DNA of 64,000 nt from JBAQMG01 sp049302575 (lineage in GTDB: Bacteria; Bacillota; Desulfitobacteriia; Desulfitobacteriales; Desulfitobacteriaceae). Shown here piece after piece: positions 8,797-17,347 of this stretch. Where the stretch lies: positions 22,888 through 86,887 of the forward strand of contig JBAQMG010000004.1 of assembly GCA_049302575.1 (NCBI GenBank), in the 5' to 3' direction. The notes under the pieces are model-generated. The model did no database searches. It was not told the origin of the DNA and was given only the letters and a program-made list of their open reading frames with translations. The position numbers and the translations under genes were made by a program. How positions within the stretch are numbered: the first letter of the stretch is position 1; each line of letters begins with the position of its first letter.

Positions 8797-9921
8797 ATGC
8801 TTGACAAACTAAAATATAGTTATCGCAGACGAACTTGGATAGATTTGCTTGTCATAGCTCTGTTAGTGGATCTAGTGACTATCATTCATTATTCGAATTA
8901 TCAGTACGCAGTAAATTTCCATGTTCTTTTACAATTCGGCTATTACATACCGGTTATCTATGCGGCAATGCGTTTTGGACCCGTAGGTGGTGTCGGGGTG
9001 GGTCTGCTGATAACTTTGCTTTCCTTGCCCCATCTCGCTCATTTTCGTACAATCGATCGGGCTGCTTGGTATACACAATGGGTAGAAATCCTTTCGATAA
9101 ATGCCATGGGTTGGTTAACTGGTTTTCTTATTCGTCAAGAACGCAGAGCAACCCGCCAATACCAGCAGGCACTTCAGGTGCAAGGGGAATTATTAGAAAA
9201 ACTACGTATCGAAGGGGAACAACGGGCGCAGTTAGAGGCAGAAATAAGGCAAACTGAACGTTTGACGGCCCTTGGTCATCTAAGTGCAGGACTAGCTCAC
9301 GAAATTCGTAATCCACTTGGGGTAATTCAAGCAACTGCCCAACTATTGGCTCAGGAAAGATCCGAGGATCAAGTCGTAGGGGAATATTGCCGAGTACTAC
9401 AGGAAGAATGCGAACGTCTAAATCGTTTGGTTAGTCAATTTCTGGATTTTGCTCGTCCGAAAGAACCGAATCGACAGCGTGTAACAATAAAGCAAATCTT
9501 AGATAATGGCTTAGCACTTGTTCAGACTTTTCTTCGGCAGCATAAGATCAGTCTGGAAATTAGCTTGAACGGGGTAGAGAGTGAACAGGTTGAAGTTGAT
9601 CCTGATCAGATGAAGCAAGTGGTGCTTAATATTTTACTTAATGCGATCGAGGCCCAAAAGAAAGAAGGAACTATTTTTTTAGAAGGGATACGTTTAAAAG
9701 GCTTTGTTGGTATAGCGGTCAATGATCAGGGTTCTGGGATTCAGCCAGATATATTATCCCAAATTTATGACCCGTTTTTTACGACTAAGGATAAAGGGAC
9801 AGGTCTAGGCTTATCTATTGTCCACCGAATTCTAGATCAACATGGGGGTAAAATAAGTGTGATTAATTTACCACAGTCTGGCACTAGGGTAGAAATCCTT
9901 TTGCCTATACCCAACGTCTAA
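8797..9921 (+). CDS. Membrane sensor histidine kinase
   Basis: 374 residues. The N-terminal third carries about four hydrophobic segments (from LLVIALLVDLVTIIHY to ILSINAMGWLTGFL), then a coiled-coil linker rich in Gln/Glu, the HisKA dimerisation helix with the phosphoacceptor in LSAGLAHEIRNPLGV, and an HATPase domain with N box (VVLNILLNAIEAQ), G1 (DQGSGI) and G2 (GTGLGLSI). ATG at 8797 is preferred because AGAGG lies ten bases upstream; ATG at 8779 would add six residues without a good ribosome binding site. Partner of the NtrC-type regulator. Confidence 0.87.
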   Translation: MLDKLKYSYRRRTWIDLLVIALLVDLVTIIHYSNYQYAVNFHVLLQFGYYIPVIYAAMRFGPVGGVGVGLLITLLSLPHLAHFRTIDRAAWYTQWVEILSINAMGWLTGFLIRQERRATRQYQQALQVQGELLEKLRIEGEQRAQLEAEIRQTERLTALGHLSAGLAHEIRNPLGVIQATAQLLAQERSEDQVVGEYCRVLQEECERLNRLVSQFLDFARPKEPNRQRVTIKQILDNGLALVQTFLRQHKISLEISLNGVESEQVEVDPDQMKQVVLNILLNAIEAQKKEGTIFLEGIRLKGFVGIAVNDQGSGIQPDILSQIYDPFFTTKDKGTGLGLSIVHRILDQHGGKISVINLPQSGTRVEILLPIPNV

Positions 9922-9958
9922 AAATTATAGAAAAAGTTTGTGGTTACATCCACATAAT

Positions 9959-9999
9959 TTCACAAAAAGTTCATAATAAAAGTGTATCGTTTATATCAT
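9959..9999 (+). promoter_or_regulatory. Direct-repeat promoter region before ccdA operon
   Basis: TTCACAA (9959) and TTCATAA (9970) start exactly 11 bp apart, followed by a -10-like TATCAT at 9994-9999. The same word at the same 11-bp spacing occurs three times at 23803-23830 in front of the gene divergent from the OmpR-type regulator. Spacing of 11 bp is characteristic of OmpR/PhoB-family sites. Assignment of the regulator is inference. Confidence 0.45.
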
Positions 10000-10035
10000 A
10001 GGATCTAAATAGATACCCAAACGAGGAGGATTTGT

Positions 10036-10848
10036 GTGAGAGGGAGGCGACTTCTGACCATCGTAGGTGCAGTGTGTGTTATTGCAGCAGTTATGGTGTA
10101 CGTTTGGTTTACAGGTCAGTATGCGTCCGGAATCAACACTGACGCACACCCGACGCTGTGGCTGGCTTTCATCGCTGGGCTGCTCTCTTTTCTTTCCCCA
10201 TGTTGTCTGCCACTGTATCCATCGTATATTTCATATATTTCCGGAATGACCTTTTCTGGTCACGAAAAACATATCTTGGCTCACCGATTAAAGGCGTTGA
10301 CCCACACGCTTTTCTTTGTCATCGGGTTTTCGATTGTCTTTTTAGCGCTGGGATTGTCTGCGACCTTACTCGGGCAGATCTTTATCACCCATCGAACTCT
10401 GATTCGAATTATCGGAGGTGGAATCGTCATTCTCATGGGGCTATTCTTGAGCGGATTACTGACACCCAAATGGCTGATGATGGAGAAAAAGTGGGAATAT
10501 AACAAAACGAGAGTGGGCTATGGGGGTTCAGTTTTGGTGGGCATTAGTTTCGCTGCCGGTTGGACGCCCTGTATCGGGCCCATACTGGCGTCGGTTTTGG
10601 TCATGAGTGCCAACCAACCCTCCACAGGGTTGGCTTTGATTCTAGCCTACATTGCAGGCTTTTCTATTCCTTTCTTTGTTTTGTCGTTCACGCTGAGCTC
10701 AGTGCGGAAATTAGTTCCCTACGGAGCATTGCTTTCCAAGCTCGGCGGTTATTTGATGATTGGGTTAGGACTATTGTTGATAACTAATCTAATGTCCAAA
10801 ATTACCATTGGGTTGATTCGTTTGTACGGAGGGTTTACAGGCTTTTAA
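10036..10848 (+). CDS. ccdA: CcdA-family thiol-disulfide transmembrane transporter
   Basis: 270-residue membrane protein of the CcdA/DsbD-beta family that carries reducing equivalents from cytoplasmic thioredoxin across the membrane. A first membrane segment (about residues 5-25) precedes the six-helix core; the two redox cysteines are recognisable in LSFLSPCCLPLYPSY and GWTPCIGPILASV. The GTG start follows GAGGAGGA by six bases. A membrane-anchored thioredoxin-like protein and a second CcdA-like protein follow at close spacing, so this is a dedicated extracytoplasmic reduction operon, possibly serving cytochrome c maturation or the metal-uptake proteins encoded downstream. Confidence 0.88.
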   Translation: MRGRRLLTIVGAVCVIAAVMVYVWFTGQYASGINTDAHPTLWLAFIAGLLSFLSPCCLPLYPSYISYISGMTFSGHEKHILAHRLKALTHTLFFVIGFSIVFLALGLSATLLGQIFITHRTLIRIIGGGIVILMGLFLSGLLTPKWLMMEKKWEYNKTRVGYGGSVLVGISFAAGWTPCIGPILASVLVMSANQPSTGLALILAYIAGFSIPFFVLSFTLSSVRKLVPYGALLSKLGGYLMIGLGLLLITNLMSKITIGLIRLYGGFTGF

Positions 10849-10893
10849 GCCTTAACATACTGCAAATTTTAACATTGGAAAAGAGGAGAATAT

Positions 10894-11427
10894 ATGCCTA
10901 AACGAATAATATTGATCGTCCTTGGAATTGTTTTCATAGTGCTTTTTGCCGCAGTAGAGCTAAAGAGTAATCTTCCACCGTCAGTAAACCAAGCAACAGG
11001 ACCACAGATAGGATTAACGGCTCCGAATTTTACGCTAAAAGATCTAAATGGCAATATTGTCAAATTGAGCGACTTTCGGGGCAAACCCGTTTACCTTAAT
11101 TTTTGGGCTAGTTGGTGTCCGCCGTGTAAAGCGGAAATTCCAGAGATTCAACAATTTTACCAACAAAATAAGGATAAAGTTGCAGTCTTGGCAGTAAATC
11201 TAACTTTTAATGACAAGCTCTCAGACGTAGTTAAGCTATTGAAAGACAGCAATGCCAATTTCCCAGTACTATTAGACACGAATGCTAATTCTTCTGTAGC
11301 AGATGCTTATCAGGTGTACGGAATACCGGCAAGTTTTTTTATCGACAAAAACGGACTAATTAGGGAAACCCATGTGGGTGGAATGACGTTAGTTATGCTT
11401 CAGGAAGCAATAAAAAAGGCACTGTAA
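10894..11427 (+). CDS. Membrane-anchored thioredoxin-like protein (ResA/TlpA type)
   Basis: 177 residues: one N-terminal membrane anchor (IILIVLGIVFIVLFAAVELK), then an AhpC/TSA-type thioredoxin fold with APNFTLKDLNGN, the active site FWASWCPPCKAE (about residue 73), and the cis-proline strand YGIPASFFIDKNG. The domain would face the outside and receive electrons from the neighbouring CcdA. AAGAGGAG lies seven bases before the start. The pairing of CcdA and ResA-like genes is well known in Firmicutes. Confidence 0.9.
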   Translation: MPKRIILIVLGIVFIVLFAAVELKSNLPPSVNQATGPQIGLTAPNFTLKDLNGNIVKLSDFRGKPVYLNFWASWCPPCKAEIPEIQQFYQQNKDKVAVLAVNLTFNDKLSDVVKLLKDSNANFPVLLDTNANSSVADAYQVYGIPASFFIDKNGLIRETHVGGMTLVMLQEAIKKAL

Positions 11428-11466
11428 TTTTAATTAGTTTGACTCTTTCTAAAAAAGGAGTATTAG

Positions 11467-12231
11467 ATGACGACTCTATTTAGTCAATGGTACGCTTTCC
11501 TAGGACAAGCAAATAACTTTTTAAGTCCTTATTTGTCAGGTCTGTCACGGCAGATCCACATTCCAATGTTATCAGCATTGCTTTTAGGGTTACTCGGCTC
11601 TACTGCTCCATGTCAATTATCAACAAACTTTAGTGCTTTGGGTTTGTTTACCCAAAAAATCAGCGACAAGAAGGAATGTTTATCGGCAGCCTTTTCATTT
11701 ACCTTAGGAAAATTAATAGTGTACACGCTAATAGGTTCACTAACGATTTTGTTGGGAATTAAGCTTAACCAACAAGCAATTCCGTTCGTACAAGTAGTCA
11801 GAAAGGGTCTTAGTCTTTTAATGATAATCGTCGGTCTATATTTGCTTGGACTGTTTAAGACAAAAGTATCACTGTTTACTTCACTAGAAAGAACCTTAAC
11901 ACGACATATACCGAACATCAAAAATATACGGGAGTTCTGCTTAGGTGTAGTCTATGCTTTGGCTTTTTGCCCAACTCTCTTTTGGCTATTTTTTGGTATT
12001 GTTATTCCGTTGGGGGTTTCAACTCATGGAGGAATTATTTTACCTGGAATATTCGCCATTGGAACAGTCATACCGTTATTAGTTATCACCGTATTACTTG
12101 TATACGGAATAGGAACAATAAAATTGTTTACAAGGAATGTAGCAAGAATAAATGTAATTCTTCAGAAGGTAGTGGGTGTAATTTTTATACTAGCAGGTAT
12201 TAACGATCTAATTGCTTATTGGCTAATTTGA
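11467..12231 (+). CDS. Second CcdA/DsbD-like membrane protein
   Basis: 254-residue polytopic protein related to the cytochrome c biogenesis/TauE-UreH-like transmembrane group. About six helices are visible. A cysteine sits in LGSTAPCQLSTNFSALG near residue 49 and another in YALAFCPTLFWLFFG near residue 167, in positions like the CcdA redox pair, so a thiol carrier role is plausible. Located 40 bp after the thioredoxin-like gene behind AAAAAAGGAG. Two CcdA-like carriers flanking one thioredoxin is unusual; the substrate is unknown. Confidence 0.7.
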   Translation: MTTLFSQWYAFLGQANNFLSPYLSGLSRQIHIPMLSALLLGLLGSTAPCQLSTNFSALGLFTQKISDKKECLSAAFSFTLGKLIVYTLIGSLTILLGIKLNQQAIPFVQVVRKGLSLLMIIVGLYLLGLFKTKVSLFTSLERTLTRHIPNIKNIREFCLGVVYALAFCPTLFWLFFGIVIPLGVSTHGGIILPGIFAIGTVIPLLVITVLLVYGIGTIKLFTRNVARINVILQKVVGVIFILAGINDLIAYWLI

Positions 12232-12260
12232 TTTAAGAGTGGCTTTTTGACGGACAAACA

Positions 12261-12308
12261 TAAAGATACGGGTGTAGGAAGATTAATCTTCCTACACCCG
12301 TATCTTTA
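12261..12308. repeat. 48-bp perfect palindrome
   Basis: The two 24-base halves are exact reverse complements (first half ends GGAAGATT, second begins AATCTTCC), with no loop. It lies 30 bp after the CcdA-like stop. As RNA it would fold into a very stable hairpin on either strand and could serve as a bidirectional terminator, though no T run follows on the plus strand beyond TATCTTTATT. A protein-binding or mobile-element end role is also possible. Confidence 0.8.
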
Positions 12309-12716
12309 TTCCAGACGTATATTCGCATAAATTTCGTGATAACCAGCTAATTCGTTATGCTACCTTTTAAACGAAACGTATCCACCTAAGGTTTACAAAA
12401 ACCTTGGAGGACTAGTTTTTTCGTTACTTTTTTTGTGTTGTTGTTTGTGACATCAACCAAAGGTCACTCATATTACTTTCCAACGGACGTACTGCATAAG
12501 GCACTTAATGATATTTGTTCTCAACTTAGTTGACCAATAAGACTGATATGGAAAAGGCTGTCGCTTTGGTTAACATCAAACTATGTCATGGACGTATAGC
12601 CGCATAAAGGATTCAATCCCTACATAGGAGAATTTTGTTAGCTATCATTATTTGCAGTAGTTATCAAAATTAAATTCAATAATAAATGAATGTATCTATC
12701 TGCTAAGTACATAAAA
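12309..12716. other. Non-coding gap, no gene found
   Basis: About 400 bp without a supported gene. A small hairpin (AAGGTTT...AACCTT followed by a T-rich stretch near 12415) is visible at 12389-12425. I saw no recognisable protein fragment, riboswitch or transposon end. Confidence 0.5.
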
Positions 12717-12750
12717 GATATTGACAATCATTATCAATTAGTGTTATTGT
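12717..12750 (+). promoter_or_regulatory. Fur box overlapping FTR1 operon promoter
   Basis: GATATTGACAATCATTATC at 12717-12735 matches 17 of 19 positions of the classical Fur box consensus. The same bases contain a -35 TTGACA at 12721-12726, and TATTGT at 12745-12750 provides a -10 at 18-bp spacing. Fur-iron bound here would block RNA polymerase. It is 117 bp before the iron permease start. Confidence 0.82.
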
Positions 12751-12866
12751 TGTTTTAACAAGCTAATACCTTGTTAAATATAGAGTGGGGAGAGAAAAGT
12801 TTTTGGTAAATTGGGTATGTTCGGTGAATTGATGATCAATTAAATTAATTAATGGAGGGGAAAAAG

Positions 12867-14150
12867 ATGTTTGAATCCTTGGTCATTACCTTAAGAGAGG
12901 GAATTGAAGCGGCCTTGGTTATTGGAATTATTCTTACATATCTTAAGAGGACAGGTAAGGACAATCTCAATAAATCAGTTTATGCTGGGGTAGGGTTAGC
13001 TATTTTAGGGAGTATTGGAGCGGCTCTTATATTCCAAACGCTGGGAATAGATGCCGAAAATGAGTACTTCCAAGGAATAGTGAAGACTGTAGCAGGTCTA
13101 ATGGTTTTAACCATGGTTATTTGGATGTGGAAAACCGGCAAGAATCTCAAGAATGAGTTAGAAGCTAAATTGGAGAATCTGTCACATAAAGCTTCATCAG
13201 GAGCAACAGAGTTCGGTCTGTTAGCTTTTACCTTTGTTATGGTTTTCCGTGAAGGGGTTGAAACAGTTCTGTTTTTGTCGGCATCTAGCCTTTCAACAGG
13301 TGTAGGCAGCTTTATTGGAGGAATTATAGGTTTATTGTTAGCGGCTCTATTTGCGTATTTCTTTGTCAAAGGAACTGCGAAGATTAATTTGCAAAGATTC
13401 TTCTCGATTACAAGTGTAATTCTTTTGGTACTTGTTGTAAGGCTATTATTGGGTGGAATTCACGAATTTGCCGAACGAGAGCTTATACCCATAAGTCCAT
13501 GGTTGATGAAAGTTATTGGCTATATCGTGCGTGATAAAGCTTCGGAGATTATTACAATGTTTTTAATCTCGTTACCTATTGTTATGGTTTTACTGGATGT
13601 TAAAGGAACAACCGAAGTGTCTAACTCGTCTGATTCGATAGAACGCCGTAAACTATTAGCGAAAAGAAAACGGGAACAGTACTGGAAGTGGTCTGTTGTT
13701 GCGGGTGCCTTGCTTGTTAACCTAGCCATTGGCTTAAATATTTATGCTGAAAGTATGAAACCCATTCATGACCCTGCGCCAGTGGAGCTAACGGTTACAA
13801 ACAACGAAGTAGTAGTTCCGATTAACACCTTTGACGATAAGCTAATGCACAAGTTTATAGTCAAAGCAGGTACAAATAAAGTTCGCTTTATAGGAGTTAA
13901 GACCGAAGATGGTAAGTTAGGCGTAGGAATGGACGCTTGCGCAATCTGCGGTTCAGCAGGCTATGCCCAAGATAAAGAAGGCATCAAGAACCTGATTTGT
14001 AAAAACTGCAATGCGCCTATTGCCATTAACACGATTGGAACCCCAGGGGGGTGTAACCCGATTGACTTAAAATCTAAAATAGATGGGTCAAATCTTATTG
14101 TTAAGGTTTCAGATTTAGCCAATAATAGTAATTCTTTCGTTAAAAAATAA
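12867..14150 (+). CDS. FTR1-family iron permease fused to DUF2318 domain
   Basis: 427 residues. The N-terminal part (about 1-250) is an FTR1/EfeU-type high-affinity iron permease with seven predicted helices and two REGxE iron-binding motifs: LREGIEAAL at residue 9 and FREGVETVL near 130. After a basic linker and another membrane segment, the extracytoplasmic C-terminal part (about 310-427) is a DUF2318 domain with cysteine pairs CAIC and CKNC and a GGCNP motif, probably binding metal or an Fe-S centre. ATG at 12867 is chosen because GGAGGGG precedes it. First gene of a Fur-controlled operon with two FtsX-type permeases and an ATPase, as in P19/FTR1 loci of Campylobacter; no P19 gene is present. 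Confidence 0.88.
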   Translation: MFESLVITLREGIEAALVIGIILTYLKRTGKDNLNKSVYAGVGLAILGSIGAALIFQTLGIDAENEYFQGIVKTVAGLMVLTMVIWMWKTGKNLKNELEAKLENLSHKASSGATEFGLLAFTFVMVFREGVETVLFLSASSLSTGVGSFIGGIIGLLLAALFAYFFVKGTAKINLQRFFSITSVILLVLVVRLLLGGIHEFAERELIPISPWLMKVIGYIVRDKASEIITMFLISLPIVMVLLDVKGTTEVSNSSDSIERRKLLAKRKREQYWKWSVVAGALLVNLAIGLNIYAESMKPIHDPAPVELTVTNNEVVVPINTFDDKLMHKFIVKAGTNKVRFIGVKTEDGKLGVGMDACAICGSAGYAQDKEGIKNLICKNCNAPIAINTIGTPGGCNPIDLKSKIDGSNLIVKVSDLANNSNSFVKK

Positions 14151-14166
14151 CTTAGGAGGTATTCTA

Positions 14167-15378
14167 ATGATATTGCGGTTGATTTTTAAAGGCTGGCGTT
14201 TTCGAGCTAAAAGAGTTGTCTTGGCCTTAACCGCATTTTTCTTAGGCGCTTCCTTAATTGCTTCGCTTCTGGGTTTATATTTAAATGTTAATGATAAAGT
14301 TGGTCGGGAACTAAGGAGTTATGGAGCGAATATTAGGGTTTTGCCTAAAACAGGTGGCGGGTTTATCGATGAAGCTCAACTAGTTAAAATAAAACAAATC
14401 TTTTGGAAACACAACATTCTAGGGTTTGCTCCAGATTTAAAAATAGTTGGCTCCTTCCAAGGCCAACCGGTAGTCATCGTTGGGACCTGGAAAAATCATG
14501 AGGTTAAAGTTTCTGATGAAAATTCCTTTGTAAGCGGGATAGATACTGTTGCGCCCTGGTGGAAGATTGAAGGAAATGATCCACAAGGGCGAGGGGTGGT
14601 TGTTGGTCATGATTTGGCCAAACTTTATGGACTAAAGATTGGGGACAAAGTTTCTGTTGAATATAATGGTAACAAAGATTCTTGGGCCGTTGCCGGAATA
14701 TTATCTAGTGGAGGAGCAGAGGACTCCCAAATCATTGCTTCTCTGGAAACAGTACAACAGTTTGCTCAACTTCAAGGGAAGGTTTCCGAGGTTAAGATAA
14801 GTGCTCTTGTCAAACCCGTAGATAAACTGGATCAAAAAGACCCTAAATCTATGTCTGCCAAGGAATATGAAACTTGGTATTGCTCTCCTTACCTTGCCAG
14901 TATTGTCTATCAGGTTAATGAGGTTATTACTAGTGGAGAGGCTAAACCGATAGAACAGGTCGTAAAAGCTGAAGATGCTTTCTTGAAAAAAGTAAGTTTA
15001 CTGGTTTTATTGGTCTTGATTGTGACTTTTATAGCATCCGGGATAAGTGTCATGACAACGGCTACCGCTAATGTCTTAGAGCGGCGTACCGAAATCGGGA
15101 TTATGAAGGGTCTTGGAGCGGACGACAAGCAGGTAACTTTAGTATTTCTGTTGGAATTCATAATACTGGGTCTAGCCGGTGGAACACTAGGTTATGTAGC
15201 CAGTTTATGGCTAACAAAGGCCTTAAGCCTTGCGATATTTAGGTCGCCAATGTCGCCTGAACTCTTAATTCTGCCAGTGACTCTAGGAATTTCAGTACTT
15301 GTAGCTATTGCGGGATGTTTAATTCCCATTGTTCAAGCTACTAAAGTCGAGCCTGCTAGGGTACTACATGGTGAATAA
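14167..15378 (+). CDS. FtsX/MacB-type ABC permease (iron cluster 1, first)
   Basis: 403 residues with the MacB/FtsX layout: one N-terminal helix, a large extracytoplasmic domain (about 45-270), then three C-terminal helices with the conserved ERRTEIGIMKGLGADDKQV segment. The periplasmic-type domain carries YGANIRVLP and APWWKIEG, shared with its neighbour and with the two permeases at 27.7-30.1 kb. AGGAGG lies close to the start, and it is 16 bp after the FTR1 gene. Such transporters transmit force or extrude substrates rather than import; in P19-type loci they assist iron uptake by an unknown mechanism. Confidence 0.85.
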   Translation: MILRLIFKGWRFRAKRVVLALTAFFLGASLIASLLGLYLNVNDKVGRELRSYGANIRVLPKTGGGFIDEAQLVKIKQIFWKHNILGFAPDLKIVGSFQGQPVVIVGTWKNHEVKVSDENSFVSGIDTVAPWWKIEGNDPQGRGVVVGHDLAKLYGLKIGDKVSVEYNGNKDSWAVAGILSSGGAEDSQIIASLETVQQFAQLQGKVSEVKISALVKPVDKLDQKDPKSMSAKEYETWYCSPYLASIVYQVNEVITSGEAKPIEQVVKAEDAFLKKVSLLVLLVLIVTFIASGISVMTTATANVLERRTEIGIMKGLGADDKQVTLVFLLEFIILGLAGGTLGYVASLWLTKALSLAIFRSPMSPELLILPVTLGISVLVAIAGCLIPIVQATKVEPARVLHGE

Positions 15379-15390
15379 GGAGGAAACATT

Positions 15391-16521
15391 ATGTTTTGGC
15401 GCATTTTACGTAAATCTTTATTAACTCGGAAAAGCCATTTTGCTGTTGCAGTGATAGCGGTTACCATGGGAGCTTTACTAGTGGCTGCAACCTCTACAAT
15501 CTCGTTAAATATAAAAGATAAAATTAGCAGGGAACTTCGAGCCTATGGTCCCAATCTAAGTCTATTGCCAATGACTCAGGCCTTAGGAATTGAAAATGGA
15601 GCTATATTAGTAGAAAATAGTTATCTTTGGCAAAAAGATTTGATCAGTATTCTAAACGATCCGGAACTATTAAATGTCAGTCCTGTGCTTGAGGGTACTA
15701 TTAAAGTCAATGACCAGGTTACAGGCTTACTCGGTATGGATTGGGATGTAGCGAAAAAGATTCATCCTTGGTGGGAACTCAAAGGTGGAGTTCCAGAAAA
15801 GGATAGTGTAGTTATAGGACAGGAATTTGCCAAGTGGTTCAATCTTTCCATCAACCAAAGGCTAACACTTCACAGTGGACAAAAAACGTTTGAGCTAAAT
15901 GTTGCAGGAGTCGTTCAAACAGGCGGAGATGAAGATAACCAAATCTTAGCGGATCTTGCTACAACCCAAACCATTTTAGGAACTGTTGGGCAGGTTTCAC
16001 GGCTTGATTTAAGTGTCTTAAGCACAAAAACGTCAGTTGAGACTAAAGGAGCAGAATTAGAAAAAAAGGCACCTGGTTCACGGACCAAGGTTATTCAACA
16101 GGTAGCTCATGCCGAAGAAAGACTTTTGGAAAAAATTCAGGCTTTAATGTATTTCGTAACTTTTGGAGTATTAATCGTTTCCTTACTAAGTATAGCGGGA
16201 ACAATGACTACGGCTGTTATTCAACGGCGTAAGGAAATAGGCATCATGAAAGCGATTGGTGCTTCCAATAAGGAGATAGCCAAGCTTTTTTTTACTGAAG
16301 CAACGGTTTTTGGCGTGCTTGGTGGGGTCTTGGGATTGATTCTGGGTTTTAGCTTAGCTCAGGTGATTGGTCTTACAGTATTTTCAACGTCAATGGTTTT
16401 TCCACCAATTATTATTCCCATAACGGTTGGGTGCGCATGTTTAGTCACTTGGGTGGCAAGTTCAAAACCAGTAATACAGGCTGTTTCTGTTGAACCAGCA
16501 ATAACTTTACGTGGTGAATAG
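15391..16521 (+). CDS. FtsX/MacB-type ABC permease (iron cluster 1, second)
   Basis: 376 residues, same architecture as the preceding permease: N-terminal helix, external domain with YGPNLSLLP, HPWWELKGG and GGDEDNQ, then three helices containing QRRKEIGIMKAIGASNKEI. Starts 12 bp after its partner behind AAGGAGG, so the two would form a heterodimer using the ATPase encoded 11 bp downstream. It ends in the typical cytoplasmic tail VEPAITLRGE, similar to VEPARVLHGE of the first permease, indicating gene duplication within the operon. Confidence 0.85.
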   Translation: MFWRILRKSLLTRKSHFAVAVIAVTMGALLVAATSTISLNIKDKISRELRAYGPNLSLLPMTQALGIENGAILVENSYLWQKDLISILNDPELLNVSPVLEGTIKVNDQVTGLLGMDWDVAKKIHPWWELKGGVPEKDSVVIGQEFAKWFNLSINQRLTLHSGQKTFELNVAGVVQTGGDEDNQILADLATTQTILGTVGQVSRLDLSVLSTKTSVETKGAELEKKAPGSRTKVIQQVAHAEERLLEKIQALMYFVTFGVLIVSLLSIAGTMTTAVIQRRKEIGIMKAIGASNKEIAKLFFTEATVFGVLGGVLGLILGFSLAQVIGLTVFSTSMVFPPIIIPITVGCACLVTWVASSKPVIQAVSVEPAITLRGE

Positions 16522-16532
16522 GAGGGAGATCA

Positions 16533-17228
16533 ATGAGTAGCGTAAAAGAAGCTATAGTAGAGGCAAAAGGGATAGGTAAAGCCTATGGTGAAGTGCAAAT
16601 TCTCAAAGGAATTACCCTTGACTTGTATAAAGGCGAATGGACTAATATTATGGGGCAGTCAGGGTCGGGAAAAACAACTCTGCTTAATATCATGAGCTGT
16701 TTGGACAAGGCAACTGAAGGGAGCATAAAAATAAATGGTATCGATATAACTGGTATGAGTAAACAACAGTTAGCACATTTTCGGCGTGAAACTGTTGGAC
16801 TAATTTTTCAACAATATCATCTTGTGCCGTATCTGACTGCCTTAGAAAATGTGATGCTAGCGCAACATTTTCATAGTATAGTAGATGAAGAAGAAGCTGT
16901 CGAAGCACTAAAAAAGGTAGGGCTAGGTCACAGATTACAGCATATCCCTAGTCGAATGTCAGGTGGGGAACAACAGCGGGTGGCAATTGCAAGAGCCTTG
17001 ATTAATAAACCAGGAATTTTATTAGCTGATGAGCCTACAGGTAATTTAGACCATGCTAACAGTGAACTTATACTGGATGTATTTCGCAACTTGCGTCAAC
17101 AAGGACATACGATCATTATGGTAACCCACTCATCGAGAATTGGAACCTTAGGTGATAGACTTATACTTCTGGAGGATGGAAATATTAAAGGTCAGAATTC
17201 CTTGAGGAGTGTAGCCGAAGGAGGGTAA
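16533..17228 (+). CDS. LolD/MacB-type ABC ATPase (iron cluster 1)
   Basis: 231-residue ATP-binding subunit. Walker A is GQSGSGKTT (about 41-49), the Q-loop segment reads LIFQQYHLVPYLTALENVML, the signature is MSGGEQQRVAIARAL, and Walker B is ILLADEPTGNLD. The Q-loop sequence is typical of ATPases that drive FtsX/MacB permeases. Last gene of the Fur-regulated operon; a paralogue with the same Q-loop words lies at 30134-30817. Confidence 0.92.
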   Translation: MSSVKEAIVEAKGIGKAYGEVQILKGITLDLYKGEWTNIMGQSGSGKTTLLNIMSCLDKATEGSIKINGIDITGMSKQQLAHFRRETVGLIFQQYHLVPYLTALENVMLAQHFHSIVDEEEAVEALKKVGLGHRLQHIPSRMSGGEQQRVAIARALINKPGILLADEPTGNLDHANSELILDVFRNLRQQGHTIIMVTHSSRIGTLGDRLILLEDGNIKGQNSLRSVAEGG

Positions 17229-17347
17229 ATGGCATAGATATTCTAACACTACATGTTACCACCTCCGAACCTTCATAACCAATTTAATATATCGGATTCG
17301 TTTTGTTTATTATTTTTTTAAAGTTATGCTGTAGTGTTATAAGTTTC

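Noticed and set aside
9922..10035. A sigma-54 promoter for the ccdA operon under the upstream NtrC-type regulator
   Set aside because: No GG-N10-GC element was found; the 11-bp direct repeats and a -10-like box fit a different regulator class better.
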